A DNA stretch of 64,000 nt, taken from contig NZ_LKPJ01000019.1 in assembly GCF_001443045.1 (NCBI RefSeq), forward strand, positions 63,458-127,457. The letters are read 5' to 3'. The notes beneath the pieces are model-generated. The model did no database searches and had not been told where the DNA came from. It saw nothing but the letters and a program-made list of their open reading frames with translations. Within the stretch, counting starts at the first letter, position 1. Each line of letters starts with the position of its first letter. The DNA comes from Burkholderia ambifaria. Its GTDB lineage: Bacteria > Pseudomonadota > Gammaproteobacteria > Burkholderiales > Burkholderiaceae. A program made the translations under genes and the position numbers. Below, one piece after another: positions 1 through 8,696 of the stretch.

Positions 1-301
1 GATTGCGGCGCGAATGGGCGAGCGGTCTTATCGCTCAGCGGTCGACGCAGATCAATCGTCTGCACATAATGCACGCACAGCGCGATACGTTCATTGCATC
101 GACACACGCGCAGATTTTCATCCTTGGAGCGTATCGATTGAATCCGCAGTATTCCCGAGCCCCTTCGTTTCACGGCTGAAACATTTCCCCGCGTTTTCGA
201 CCTCGATTCACTATGCTCGCTCGCAAATCATAGACACAACAACGCTCTTCGCCGGATGGCATGCATTTCGCTGAATGCGTAACGGATCGGAGAAGGCGAC
301 C
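1..301. other. no gene supported
   Basis: No reading frame here has the third-position G/C bias of the neighbouring genes, a convincing ribosome site or a recognisable domain. The stretch probably holds the promoter of the small secreted protein that follows. Nothing more specific can be seen. Confidence 0.5.
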
Positions 302-634
302 ATGGGAACACTTTTTTCACGGTCTTTCGGGCAGGCGACGATTGCGTTCGCGCTCGCGTGTCTGTTCATGCCGGCACGCGCGGACGAAAGCGCGGAACGC
401 GCGCGCGCGCAGCTTGCCGACAACGCACCGGGCATGCAACAGGACAACCAGTTCATCGTCGTACCCGTCGCCGTGCCGCAAGCGCGTTCGTCTGACAAGA
501 CATCGGTGACGCTGTGGGACGAGATCGCCCCGCCGTCTCCGCTACAGCCGCTGCACGTGCCGCTCCCCGCGCCGCGCCCCGATGATGCACAGCATGCGAT
601 GCAAGGAAATACCGGGAACGGCGTGCGTCGATGA
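302..634 (+). CDS. small secreted hypothetical protein
   Basis: A 110-residue protein that I do not recognise. The start at 302 is chosen over an upstream in-frame ATG at 275 because GGAGAAGG lies just before it. The first 25 residues form a typical signal peptide, with a short basic start, a hydrophobic run around residues 10-21 and an ARA-DE cleavage site. The mature part is Pro/Ala-rich with no cysteines, no membrane segment and no repeat, so it is likely a periplasmic or secreted, partly disordered protein. It lies about 300 bp upstream of folA with no sign of co-transcription. Function unknown. Confidence 0.6.
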   Translation: MGTLFSRSFGQATIAFALACLFMPARADESAERARAQLADNAPGMQQDNQFIVVPVAVPQARSSDKTSVTLWDEIAPPSPLQPLHVPLPAPRPDDAQHAMQGNTGNGVRR

Positions 635-940
635 CGCGCACGCGATACCGAGCGCCGTCGATTTGATGAGGACCACCTATTGAATTGATGCGAAGCGGAC
701 GATGCCGATCGTGCAGGGTTTCGTCGACGCAACGACGCGAACGGTTTTTGTGTCCGTCCCCCGGCGGGCACTCTTTTTATTCATGACGTCGCGATGCGAA
801 GGCGCGCACATCGTCGCGAGCAGCGACGATGGGCGCGCGCCGGCACAGCGGAACTGCCGGCGCATCCGCGCCGAAGCCGGCGCACGCCGCCGTTCCGGTA
901 GAATCGGCGCCATTCCGGCTCTCCTCTTCCCCCGACCTTC
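635..940. other. intergenic region before folA, no gene supported
   Basis: Short overlapping reading frames occur on both strands, but none has a ribosome site, a domain or gene-like codon bias. The folA promoter should lie in the right half. I see no strong hairpin or repeat. Confidence 0.45.
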
Positions 941-1441
941 ATGACGACGTTGACCCTGATCGTCGCGCGCGCCCGCAACGGCATCATCGGCCGCGACAAC
1001 CAGTTGCCCTGGAAACTTCCCGAGGACCTCGCATTCTTCAAGCGTACGACGATGGGCGCACCGATCGTGATGGGCCGCAAGACCCACGAGTCGATCGGCC
1101 GGCCGCTGCCGGGCCGCCGCAACATCGTCGTCACGCGCGACGCAGCACGCCGCTTCGACGGCTGCGACACCGTCACGTCGCTCGCCGACGCGCTCGCACT
1201 CGCCGCACGCGACGGGGTGGTCGAAGCATTCCTGATCGGCGGTGCGCAGCTCTATGCGGAAGGCCTCGAACTCGCCGACAAGCTGATCGTCACCGAGATC
1301 GATGCGGACTTCGATGGCGATGCGTCGTTCCCGGCGCCCGATCCCGCGCACTGGCACGAAGTGTCGCGCGACACCCACCAGGCTGCCGCGCCGAACACGT
1401 TCGGCTATGCGTTCGTCGTCTACGCGCGCAAGCGCGACTGA
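941..1441 (+). CDS. folA: dihydrofolate reductase
   Basis: Reduces dihydrofolate to tetrahydrofolate with NADPH in the cytoplasm, supplying one-carbon carriers for thymidylate, purine and methionine synthesis; it is the target of trimethoprim. The 166-residue length fits bacterial FolA. The N-terminal strand LTLIVARARNGIIG is followed by the substrate-site motif LPWKLPEDLAFFK, with the conserved acid Asp29. NADPH-site motifs are MGRKTHESIGRPLPGR (about 44-59) and the late FLIGGAQLY glycine pair. The gene stands alone, and a bidirectional terminator separates it from the convergent pmbA. No thyA is visible upstream inside the window. Confidence 0.96.
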   Translation: MTTLTLIVARARNGIIGRDNQLPWKLPEDLAFFKRTTMGAPIVMGRKTHESIGRPLPGRRNIVVTRDAARRFDGCDTVTSLADALALAARDGVVEAFLIGGAQLYAEGLELADKLIVTEIDADFDGDASFPAPDPAHWHEVSRDTHQAAAPNTFGYAFVVYARKRD

Positions 1442-1456
1442 CGCGCGACACGCGAT

Positions 1457-1495
1457 AAAAAAGCCCGACCGGCTCTGCGCCAGTCGGGCTTTTTC
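1457..1495. terminator. bidirectional terminator between folA and pmbA
   Basis: The arms AAGCCCGAC and GTCGGGCTT enclose a 13-nt loop. A run of A lies to the left and a run of T to the right, so the hairpin can end both folA (plus) and pmbA (minus). Confidence 0.85.
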
Positions 1496-1522
1496 GTTTC
1501 CTGGCGGCCGATGCCGCACCGC

Positions 1523-2893
1523 TTACTGCCCGGCGATCGTCATCTGCTCGATCAGCACCGAGCCCGTTTCCTTCGTCCCGCGCACGATCGAATCCGCACC
1601 GATCGCGACGATATGCCGGAACATCTCCTGCAGCGTGCTCGCGACGGTGATTTCCTCGACCGGATACTGGATCACGCCATTCTCGACCCAGAAGCCGGCC
1701 GCGCCGCGCGAATAATCGCCGGTCACGTAGTTCACGCCCTGCCCCATCAGCTCGGTCAGCAAAAGGCCCGTGCCGAGCTTCTTCAGCATCGCGTCGAAGT
1801 CGTCGCCCGGCTGCGTGTTCGAGCTGCGCAACGCGAGGTTGTGCGAGCCGCCTGCGTTGCCGGTCGTCTGCGTGCCGAGCTTGCGCGCCGAATAGGTCGA
1901 CAGGAAATAGCCTTCGACGACACCGTCCTTGACGACGCTGCGCGCACGCGTGCGCACACCTTCCTCGTCGAACGGCGCGCTGCCCATCGCGCGCGGCACG
2001 TGCGGATCCTCGACGACCTGGACGTGCGGCGCGAACACCGGCTTGCCGAGGCTGTCGACAAGGAACGACGTCTTGCGGTACAGCGCGCCGCCGCTGACTG
2101 CCTGCACGAACGCGCCGAGCAGGCCGGCCGCAAGCGGGGCCTCGAACAGCACGGGCACCTTGCGGGTATCGAGACGGCGCGCGCCCATCCGCGCGAGCGC
2201 ACGCTCGGCCGCATAGCGCCCGACGGCTTCCGGCGCCGCGAGATCGACGGCGCTGCGCTTCGACGAATACCAGTCGTCACGCTGCATGTGGCGACCGCTG
2301 CCCGCGATCGGCGCGCACGCGATGTAGTGGCGCGAGTACGGGTAACCGGAGAGGAAGCCGCGCGACGTTGCGAGCACGAACTGCGAATGCTGCGCCGACA
2401 CACTCGCGCCTTCCGAGTTGCGGATCTGCGGGCTGACCGCGAACGCGGCGTCTTCCGCGCGGCGGGCGAGTTCGACGGCCTCGTCGGCCGTCAGCGCCCA
2501 CGGGTGATAGAGGTCGAGGTCGCGCGGGTCGGTTTCGAGCAGCTCGGCCTCGGCGAGGCCTGCCGCGTCGTCTTCTGCGGTGAAGCGCGCGATGTTGTAC
2601 GCGGCGGCAACGGTATCCTTGATCGCGGCCGGCGAAAAGTCCGACGTGCTCGCATTGCCGCGCTTCTTGCCGATGAACACCGTCACGCCGACCATCTTGT
2701 CGCGGTTGTGTTCGATCGTCTCGACCTCGCCGCGGCGCACCGACACCGACAGGCCGTCGCCTTCGGAGATTTCGGTCGCGGCGTCCGTCGCACCGAGCGC
2801 CTTCGCGTGGCGAAGGATGTCCGAGGCAATTTCTTTGAGCTGGTCCTGCGTGTGCGGGAAATAGCGCGCTTGTACGTCGAGATTGGCTGCCAT
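1523..2893 (-). CDS. pmbA: metalloprotease PmbA (TldE), TldD partner
   Basis: Member of the TldD/PmbA (peptidase U62) family. In E. coli TldD and TldE form a heterodimer that trims microcin B17 leader peptide and degrades unfolded peptides; TldD carries the zinc-binding HExxxH motif and TldE is the non-catalytic partner. This 456-residue protein shows the family N-terminal domain with the paired-strand segment SVRRGEVETIEHNRDK and the conserved C-terminal block around TGDYSRGAAGFWVENG. I see no HExxxH, as expected for the E subunit. The start at MAANLDVQARYF matches the family start; the frame stays open about 45 codons further without homology. The DarP gene is divergent across 128 bp. Confidence 0.93.
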   Translation of the reverse strand: MAANLDVQARYFPHTQDQLKEIASDILRHAKALGATDAATEISEGDGLSVSVRRGEVETIEHNRDKMVGVTVFIGKKRGNASTSDFSPAAIKDTVAAAYNIARFTAEDDAAGLAEAELLETDPRDLDLYHPWALTADEAVELARRAEDAAFAVSPQIRNSEGASVSAQHSQFVLATSRGFLSGYPYSRHYIACAPIAGSGRHMQRDDWYSSKRSAVDLAAPEAVGRYAAERALARMGARRLDTRKVPVLFEAPLAAGLLGAFVQAVSGGALYRKTSFLVDSLGKPVFAPHVQVVEDPHVPRAMGSAPFDEEGVRTRARSVVKDGVVEGYFLSTYSARKLGTQTTGNAGGSHNLALRSSNTQPGDDFDAMLKKLGTGLLLTELMGQGVNYVTGDYSRGAAGFWVENGVIQYPVEEITVASTLQEMFRHIVAIGADSIVRGTKETGSVLIEQMTIAGQ

Positions 2894-3021
2894 CGTCGTG
2901 ATATCCGGTGGCGGGCGAGCCGCCCGCATGTTCAAAATGTTGCGTATCCCGCGATCATAGCAAGGTCCGGGGCCACATACCGACAAGCTTGGGGTGTCCG
3001 CGCCGCGATACAATGCCGCCC

Positions 3022-3627
3022 ATGACACGCAAAACCCGAATCCAGCCGATCGAGCATGCCGACGACGACACCGACAATGGCTACGATCGCCCCAGCAAAT
3101 CCCAGTTGAAACGCGAGATGCACGCGCTGCAGGAGCTCGGCCAGGCGCTGGTCGACCTGCCGAAGGACGCGCTCAAGCGCATGCCGATGCCCGAGGACCT
3201 CGCGGACGCCGTGCGCGAAGCGCGCCGGATCACCGATCACGAAGGCAAGCGCCGCCAGCTCCAGTACGTCGGCCGCGTGATGCGCTCGCTGACCGACGAC
3301 GAAACGGCCGCGCTGCGCACCGCGCTCGACGCCCAGCGAGGCGTCAACAAGGCCGCGACCGCGCGCCTGCACTGGATCGAGCGCACGCGCGAACAGTTGC
3401 TCGCGAGCGACGACGCGTTGACCGAATTCCTCCGCCAGCACCCCGAAGCCGACATCCAGGAAGGCCGCACGCTGATCCGCAATGCGCGCAAGGAAGCACA
3501 GCAAGGCAAGCCGCCGCGCTATTTCCGCGAGCTGTTCCAGTGGATCAAGACCGCGAGCGGCACGGGCGAGGCGGACGGAGACGACGCATCGGACGACGCC
3601 GGAGACGACCATGACGACGAAGCGTAA
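3022..3627 (+). CDS. darP: ribosome biogenesis factor DarP (YjgA, DUF615)
   Basis: DUF615 protein, known in E. coli as DarP/YjgA, which binds late 50S precursors at the peptidyl-transferase and inter-subunit region and aids maturation. The 201 residues include the family segment PSKSQLKREMHALQELG (about residues 24-40), helical throughout with many charged residues, and an acidic tail DGDDASDDAGDDHDDEA. Two ATGs lie three codons apart (3013 and 3022); the MTRKTRIQ start is preferred by family alignment. The 3' end overlaps mog by 17 nt, implying translational coupling. Regulation cannot be read from the sequence. Confidence 0.92.
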   Translation: MTRKTRIQPIEHADDDTDNGYDRPSKSQLKREMHALQELGQALVDLPKDALKRMPMPEDLADAVREARRITDHEGKRRQLQYVGRVMRSLTDDETAALRTALDAQRGVNKAATARLHWIERTREQLLASDDALTEFLRQHPEADIQEGRTLIRNARKEAQQGKPPRYFRELFQWIKTASGTGEADGDDASDDAGDDHDDEA

Positions 3628-4219
3628 CCACCCGGACGAACTCGTGGTCGGCCTCGTGTCGATCAGCGACCGCGCCAGCACGGGCGTCTACGAGGACAAG
3701 GGCATCCCGGCGCTGCAGGAATGGCTCGCCGGTGCGCTGCGCTCGCCGTGGCGCGCCGAAACCCGACTGATCCAGGACGACGCGCCGACGATCTCCGCCA
3801 CGCTGGCCGAACTCGTCGACGTCGCCGGCTGCGATCTGGTGCTGACGACCGGCGGCACCGGCCCCGCGCGCCGCGACGTGACGCCGGAAGCCACGCTGGC
3901 CGTGGCGACGAAGGAAATGCCGGGATTCGGCGAACAGATGCGGCAGATCAGCCTGAATTTCGTGCCGACCGCGATCCTGTCGCGGCAGGTCGCGGTGATC
4001 CGCGAGACGGCCGACCACGCGGCGCTGATCATCAACCTGCCCGGCCAGCCGAAGTCGATCCGGGAAACGCTCGAAGGGCTGCGCGACGCCGACGGCAAGT
4101 CGACCGTGCCCGGCATCTTCGCGGCGGTGCCCTATTGCATCGACCTGATCGGTGGCCCGCACATCGAGACCGACGCCGCGGTGGTCGCGGCGTTCCGGCC
4201 GAAGAGCGCGCGGCGCTGA
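3611..4219 (+). CDS. mog: molybdopterin adenylyltransferase
   Basis: Adenylates molybdopterin with ATP, activating it for molybdate insertion, so it is needed for all molybdoenzymes, including the formate dehydrogenase at 50.7 kb. The 202-residue MogA/MoaB-fold protein has the signature LTTGGTGPARRDVTPEA (residues about 78-94), the nucleotide and molybdopterin loop. A second conserved motif is NLPGQPKSIRETLEGL near residue 160, the usual LPG-P-K segment. The start at 3611 lies inside the acidic tail of darP, with GGAGACGACC immediately upstream as ribosome site. Confidence 0.94.
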   Translation: MTTKRNHPDELVVGLVSISDRASTGVYEDKGIPALQEWLAGALRSPWRAETRLIQDDAPTISATLAELVDVAGCDLVLTTGGTGPARRDVTPEATLAVATKEMPGFGEQMRQISLNFVPTAILSRQVAVIRETADHAALIINLPGQPKSIRETLEGLRDADGKSTVPGIFAAVPYCIDLIGGPHIETDAAVVAAFRPKSARR

Positions 4220-4253
4220 GCGTGTATCGAACGCCGCGCGCGTGCCGGCCCGC

Positions 4254-4874
4254 TCAGGCGGCCGGCGCTGACTCCCCTGCCGGCGCCGACGCGGCCGGAA
4301 TCAGGAAATGCTCGCGGTAGTACTTCAACTCGTCGATCGACTCGTGGATGTCGGCGAGTGCAGTATGCATCGCGCGCTTCTGGAAGCCCTTGTAGATCGC
4401 GGGCTGCCAGCGGCGGCACAGCTCCTTGAGCGTGCTGACGTCCAGGTTTCGGTAGTGGAAGAACCGCTCGAATTCCGGCATCCAGCGCGCCATGAAGCGG
4501 CGATCCTGGCAGATCGAGTTGCCGCACATCGGCGACTTGCCGGGCGACACGTACTGCGCGAGGAACGCCTGCAGCTGCGCGGCGGCGTCCGCCTCGGTCA
4601 CGGTCGACGCGCGCACGCGGTCGATCAGCCCCGAACGGCCGTGCGTCGACTTGTTCCAGTCGTCCATCTTGGCGAGCGTTTCGTCGCTCTGGTGGATCGC
4701 GAACACGGGGCCTTCCACCGCGATATCGAGGGTGGAATTGGTCACGACGACCGCAATTTCGATGATGCGGTCGTTATCCGGGTCGAGGCCCGTCATCTCC
4801 ATGTCGAGCCAGACGAGGTTCAACTCGTTGCGCACGAGCGCGGGCTGGCTGGCGGAAGCGGCGGTATCGGTCAT
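4254..4874 (-). CDS. orn: oligoribonuclease
   Basis: A 3'-5' exoribonuclease of the DEDDh family that degrades 2-5 nt RNA products, including pGpG from cyclic-di-GMP turnover, to mononucleotides. Exo I is WLDMEMTGL with Asp24 and Glu26; Exo II includes NSICQDRRFM; Exo III is HTALADIHESIDELKYYREH with the catalytic His and Asp. At 206 residues it is slightly longer than E. coli Orn because of an Ala-rich N-terminus and a Pro/Ala tail after the conserved YYREHF. It is convergent with mog and divergent from the M48 protease. Confidence 0.96.
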   Translation of the reverse strand: MTDTAASASQPALVRNELNLVWLDMEMTGLDPDNDRIIEIAVVVTNSTLDIAVEGPVFAIHQSDETLAKMDDWNKSTHGRSGLIDRVRASTVTEADAAAQLQAFLAQYVSPGKSPMCGNSICQDRRFMARWMPEFERFFHYRNLDVSTLKELCRRWQPAIYKGFQKRAMHTALADIHESIDELKYYREHFLIPAASAPAGESAPAA

Positions 4875-4999
4875 GAGTCATCCTGGAAAATGGCGGACCG
4901 GGCTCGCCGATGCGGCGCCGCCCGGGCGGCCGGCATCGCGTGAGCGGGCCCGGTCCGCAAGAACATATAATTCTCGCATAGAACCCTTTGGCGCCTTCG

Positions 5000-6259
5000 A
5001 TGTCACCCTTTTCGTTCACCCTGCTGTTCGCGATCGCCGTGCTCGCGATGGTCGTCACCAAGCTGTGGCTCGCGTCGCGGCAGATCCGCTTCGTCGCCGC
5101 ACACCGCAACGGCGTGCCCGCGCAGTTCAGCGCCACCATTCCGCTGACCGCCCACCAGCGCGCGGCCGACTACACCGTCGAGCGCACGCGGCTCGCGATG
5201 TTCGAGATCGTCGTCAGCGCGGCCGTGCTGGTCGGCCTCACGCTGCTCGGCGGCGTCGGCGCGCTCGATACGCTGCTGACGGGCTGGTTCGGCCGCGGCT
5301 ACGGGCAGCAGGTCGCGCTCGTCGCCGCCGTGCTCGTGATCACGGGCGTGATCGACGTGCCGTTCGAGTATTACCGTCAGTTCGGGATCGAACAACGCTT
5401 CGGCTTCAACCGGATGACCAAGCGCCTGTTCTTCACCGACTTGCTGAAGAACACGCTGCTCGGCGCCGTGCTCGGCCTGCCGCTGCTGTTCGTCGTGCTG
5501 TGGCTGATGAATCAGGCCGGCAGCCTGTGGTGGCTGTGGACCTGGATCGTCTGGGTCGCGTTCCAGATGCTCGTGCTGCTGATCTACCCGACCTTCATCG
5601 CGCCGATCTTCAACAAGTTCGAACCGCTGAAGGACGAAGCGCTGCGCACGCGCATCGAGTCGCTGATGAAACGGTGCGGCTTCGCGGCGAAAGGCCTGTT
5701 CGTGATGGACGGCAGCCGCCGCTCCGCGCACGGCAACGCATACTTCACCGGCTTCGGCGCATCGAAGCGGATCGTGTTCTTCGACACCCTGCTCGCGCGG
5801 CTGACGGGCCAGGAAATCGAGGCCGTGCTCGCGCACGAACTCGGCCACTTCAAGCGCCGCCACGTGATGAAGCGGATGCTCGTGTCGTTCGTGCTGAGTC
5901 TCGTGCTGCTCGCGCTGCTCGGCTGGCTCGCGCAGCGCACCTGGTTCTACACGGGGCTCGGCGTCACGCCGTCGCTCGACACGAGCAACGCGGGCGCCGC
6001 GCTCGTGCTGTTCTTCCTCGCGATTCCCGTGTTCCTGTTCTTTGCGACGCCGTTCAGCAGCCTCACGTCGCGCAAGCATGAATTCGAGGCCGACGCGTTC
6101 GCGGCCAGCCAGACCGACGCGCAGGATCTCGTCAGCGCGCTCGTGAAGCTCTACGAGGACAACGCGTCGACACTCACGCCCGACCCCGTCTACACGGCCT
6201 TCTACTACTCGCATCCGCCTGCGTCGCAGCGGATCGACCGCCTGATGCAGCACGCATGA
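5000..6259 (+). CDS. M48 family metalloprotease, Ste24/CAAX-protease type
   Basis: Integral membrane zinc protease related to Ste24p. The 419-residue length, the several hydrophobic segments before residue 200 and the pair after residue 290 fit the Ste24 fold, larger than HtpX. The zinc motif is VLAHELGHFKRRH, with His279-Glu280-Leu-Gly-His283; the third ligand is the Glu of KHEFEADAFAA near residue 358. Bacteria lack prenylated CAAX substrates in most cases, so a role in membrane-protein quality control is an inference. The ATG at 5000 is preferred to a TTG at 4988. It overlaps rsgA by the ATGA arrangement. Confidence 0.9.
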   Translation: MSPFSFTLLFAIAVLAMVVTKLWLASRQIRFVAAHRNGVPAQFSATIPLTAHQRAADYTVERTRLAMFEIVVSAAVLVGLTLLGGVGALDTLLTGWFGRGYGQQVALVAAVLVITGVIDVPFEYYRQFGIEQRFGFNRMTKRLFFTDLLKNTLLGAVLGLPLLFVVLWLMNQAGSLWWLWTWIVWVAFQMLVLLIYPTFIAPIFNKFEPLKDEALRTRIESLMKRCGFAAKGLFVMDGSRRSAHGNAYFTGFGASKRIVFFDTLLARLTGQEIEAVLAHELGHFKRRHVMKRMLVSFVLSLVLLALLGWLAQRTWFYTGLGVTPSLDTSNAGAALVLFFLAIPVFLFFATPFSSLTSRKHEFEADAFAASQTDAQDLVSALVKLYEDNASTLTPDPVYTAFYYSHPPASQRIDRLMQHA

Positions 6260-7197
6260 GCCGGCCGACCTCCCGCAAGCCGGCCCCGCGCGCATCGGGC
6301 GCGCCGCGTGTCGAAGGCCGCGTGATCGCGGCACACGGCCGCCACTACATTGTCGCGCCCGACGACGGCGGCCCGATGCTGCAGTGCTTTCCGCGCGGCA
6401 AGAAAAGCGAGATCGCAGTGGGCGACCGCGTCGTGTACGAGCAGGCGTCGGCCGACCAGGGTGTGATCGTCGAGATCGGCGAGCGGCGCAACCTGCTGTA
6501 CCGCTCCGACCAGTTCAAGTCGAAGCTGTTCGCGGCCAATCTCGACCAGTTGCTGATCGTGCTCGCGACCGAGCCCTATTTCAGCGAGGACCTGCTCGGT
6601 CGCGCGCTGATCGCGGCCGAAGCGAACGAACTGAAGCCGCTCGTCGTGCTGAACAAGATCGACGTCGAAGCCGCGCTGCCGGTCGCCCGCGAGCGCCTCG
6701 CGCCCTATCGCGCGCTTGGCTACGACGTGCTCGAGCTGTCGGTGAAGGGCTCGCCCGACGATGCACGCGCGCAGCTAATGCCGCATCTGGCCGGGCATTC
6801 GACGATCCTGCTCGGCCAGTCCGGGATGGGCAAGTCGACGCTCGTGAACCTGCTCGTGCCCGATGCCGAAGCCGCGACCCGCGAAATCTCGGCCGCACTC
6901 AACAGCGGCCGCCACACGACGACGTTCACGCGCCTCTACCCGCTCGAAGGTGGCGGCGCGCTGATCGATTCGCCGGGTTTCCAGGAGTTCGGCCTCTATC
7001 ACCTGACGGAAGGCCGCCTCGAGCGCGCGTTCCCGGAATTCCGCCCGCTGCTCGCGGACTGCCGTTTCTATAATTGCCATCATCTGCACGAGCCCGGCTG
7101 CGCGATTCTCGAAGCCGTGGCCGACGGCCGCATTGCGCCGTCGCGCCATGCGCTTTACGCCCAGCTCGTGCACGAGGCGAGCCAGATCGTCCGCTGA
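6256..7197 (+). CDS. rsgA: ribosome small-subunit-dependent GTPase A
   Basis: Circularly permuted GTPase that checks maturation of the 30S decoding centre. Domains run as an N-terminal OB fold (about 20-85), a GTPase domain with permuted motif order and a C-terminal zinc domain. The G4 motif VLNKID precedes the P-loop LGQSGMGKST (186-195); G2 and G3 follow as RHTTTFTRLY and DSPGFQEFGL. Zinc ligands are Cys269, Cys274, His276 and Cys282 (CRFYNCHHLHEPGC). Its ATG lies within the stop region of the M48 protease gene (ATGA overlap), so the two are co-transcribed. Confidence 0.96.
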   Translation: MSRPTSRKPAPRASGAPRVEGRVIAAHGRHYIVAPDDGGPMLQCFPRGKKSEIAVGDRVVYEQASADQGVIVEIGERRNLLYRSDQFKSKLFAANLDQLLIVLATEPYFSEDLLGRALIAAEANELKPLVVLNKIDVEAALPVARERLAPYRALGYDVLELSVKGSPDDARAQLMPHLAGHSTILLGQSGMGKSTLVNLLVPDAEAATREISAALNSGRHTTTFTRLYPLEGGGALIDSPGFQEFGLYHLTEGRLERAFPEFRPLLADCRFYNCHHLHEPGCAILEAVADGRIAPSRHALYAQLVHEASQIVR

Positions 7198-7254
7198 CCG
7201 CGCGGCGGGCAGAACGCTGCCGGGCCGGCCCGGCCTTCACCGACAGGAGCCGCG

Positions 7255-7572
7255 ATGCGTTTCAAGGCCCCCGATCTTGCCACCGCGCAGCATTGGGCGA
7301 ACGTGCTGCAGGCGGCCGGCATCGGTTGCGAGTTGCACAACTGCTACGCGACCGGTGCGCTCGGTGGCCTGCCCGCCGACGCGTGCGCGCCCGAGCTGTG
7401 GCTCGACGACGAGCGCGACGATGCGCTCGCGCGGCGGCTCCTCGATGCGGCGTCACACGGCCCTGCGGCCGGCGCCGTGCCGTGGCGCTGCCACCGGTGC
7501 GGCGAGATGCTCGAAGCCCAGTTCACTGCCTGCTGGCAATGCGGCGCCGTGCGCGATCCGCGCGACGACTGA
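7255..7572 (+). CDS. DUF2007 protein with C-terminal zinc ribbon
   Basis: A 105-residue cytoplasmic protein. The first 65 residues match the DUF2007 (putative signal-transducing) fold in pattern: APDLATAQHWANVLQAAGIGCELHN resembles the ferredoxin-like strand-helix-strand start, and PELWLDDERDDALARRLLDA the second half. Residues 79-96 form a zinc ribbon with Cys79, Cys82, Cys93 and Cys96. The ribosome site GACAGGAG precedes the ATG. It sits 57 bp after rsgA, probably as the last gene of that operon, followed by a terminator. Its molecular function is not known. Confidence 0.8.
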   Translation: MRFKAPDLATAQHWANVLQAAGIGCELHNCYATGALGGLPADACAPELWLDDERDDALARRLLDAASHGPAAGAVPWRCHRCGEMLEAQFTACWQCGAVRDPRDD

Positions 7573-7595
7573 ATGGACCGCCCCGACGCACAGCA

Positions 7596-7623
7596 AGAAG
7601 GCCGGCATCGAGCCGGCCTTTTC
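7596..7623. terminator. terminator after rsgA operon
   Basis: The nine-base arms AAGGCCGGC and GCCGGCCTT enclose the loop ATCGA and are followed by TTC and a mixed T tract. It closes the plus-strand operon and lies just past the end of the convergent CobD-like gene, which it may also serve. Confidence 0.8.
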
Positions 7624-7649
7624 ATTTCATCGGATGCCGCACTATCGCG

Positions 7650-8588
7650 TCACGATACCCAGACCGCCAGCGTCAGCATCAACAGCAAGATCATCCACAG
7701 GATCACGGCGCGCCACACCAGACCAACCGCCGACTGCAGCGTGCGCGGCGTGCAATCGTCACCGACCGTCAACGGACCGCTGTCGCCGACCGCGAGCGCG
7801 TCGAGGCTCGACGGTTCCGCAAGCGGCCCCGCGAGGCGTGCACCGAGCGCGCCACTGCCAGCCGCGAGCAGCACGCCGTCGTTCGGGTCGGGCCACTGGC
7901 GCGTGTGATTGCGCCACGCGTAGATCGCATCCTCGAAGTTGCCGACGATCGCGAAGCCGAGCGCGGTCAGCCGCGACGGAATCCAGTCGATCACGAAGAA
8001 CGCGCGCTGCGCGAAGGTCGAGAACGCAGCCGTGCGATCGTCGCCCGGCGTCGACCAGCTGCGCGCGAGATATTCGGAGATGCGGTACAGCACGGCGCCG
8101 GCCGGACCGATCGGCAGCACGTACCAGAAGAACACGCCGAACACGTGGCGATGCGACGCGACGACCGCATGAATCAGCGTATGGCGGACGATTTCGCCGA
8201 CCGGCATATCGACCGTGTCGATGCCCGTCCACTCGTGCAGGATTTCGCGCGCGCGCGGCACGTCGTCGTTGTTGAGCGCGAGATGGATATCGGTGAAATA
8301 GTGGCTGAACTGGCGGAAGCCGAGCGTGAAATACACGACCACGACGTTCCAGATGAACGCGAGCACGAAGCTCACCTTGTACAGCAGGAAGTAGATCAGC
8401 GCGACGACCAGCACCCACGGCAGCACGACTGCGAGCCATGCGAGCACGCCATGCTTTTGCTTGCCGGCGTCGAGGCCATGTGCGACGGTTTCCGCATGAA
8501 ACTGGAACAGCGCGAACACCGGATTGCTCGGCGACAACGCGCGGACCTGTTCGATGATGAGAGCGAGGAGAACCGAAAAGAAAGTCAT
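7650..8588 (-). CDS. CobD/CbiB-family membrane protein (orphan)
   Basis: A 312-residue integral membrane protein similar in layout to CobD/CbiB, which in cobalamin synthesis attaches aminopropanol to cobyric acid. Visible features are hydrophobic segments at about 2-20, 50-95 and 150-175 and a C-terminal segment at about 285-310, plus cobalamin-family-like elements such as FFWYVLPIGPAGAVLYRISEYLA and the DWIPSRLTALGFAIVGNFEDA stretch. No other cobalamin gene or B12 riboswitch lies nearby, so involvement in B12 synthesis is doubtful here. The name reflects family membership rather than proven activity. It lies 108 bp downstream of a same-strand Nudix gene. Confidence 0.75.
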   Translation of the reverse strand: MTFFSVLLALIIEQVRALSPSNPVFALFQFHAETVAHGLDAGKQKHGVLAWLAVVLPWVLVVALIYFLLYKVSFVLAFIWNVVVVYFTLGFRQFSHYFTDIHLALNNDDVPRAREILHEWTGIDTVDMPVGEIVRHTLIHAVVASHRHVFGVFFWYVLPIGPAGAVLYRISEYLARSWSTPGDDRTAAFSTFAQRAFFVIDWIPSRLTALGFAIVGNFEDAIYAWRNHTRQWPDPNDGVLLAAGSGALGARLAGPLAEPSSLDALAVGDSGPLTVGDDCTPRTLQSAVGLVWRAVILWMILLLMLTLAVWVS

Positions 8589-8696
8589 GCGTGGCGCCGT
8601 CTTCGGAGTTATGTCATTTTTTGCATAACGATAGCACAGCGTAAGGGCCGCATGGCTGCTGGCGCGACAGGCCCGGTGCCGGCCGCATGAGCCAGA

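Noticed and set aside
14..274. Open frame of 86 codons at the start of the window
   Set aside because: No ribosome site, no signal peptide or domain, and no typical third-position bias.
5003..6334. 443-codon minus-strand frame over the M48 protease
   Set aside because: Composition is Glu/Arg/His-rich and random; the plus strand encodes the HELGH protease.
8589..8696. Cobalamin riboswitch upstream of the CobD-like gene
   Set aside because: No B12-box sequence; the gap is only 108 bp and the gene is probably co-transcribed with the Nudix gene.
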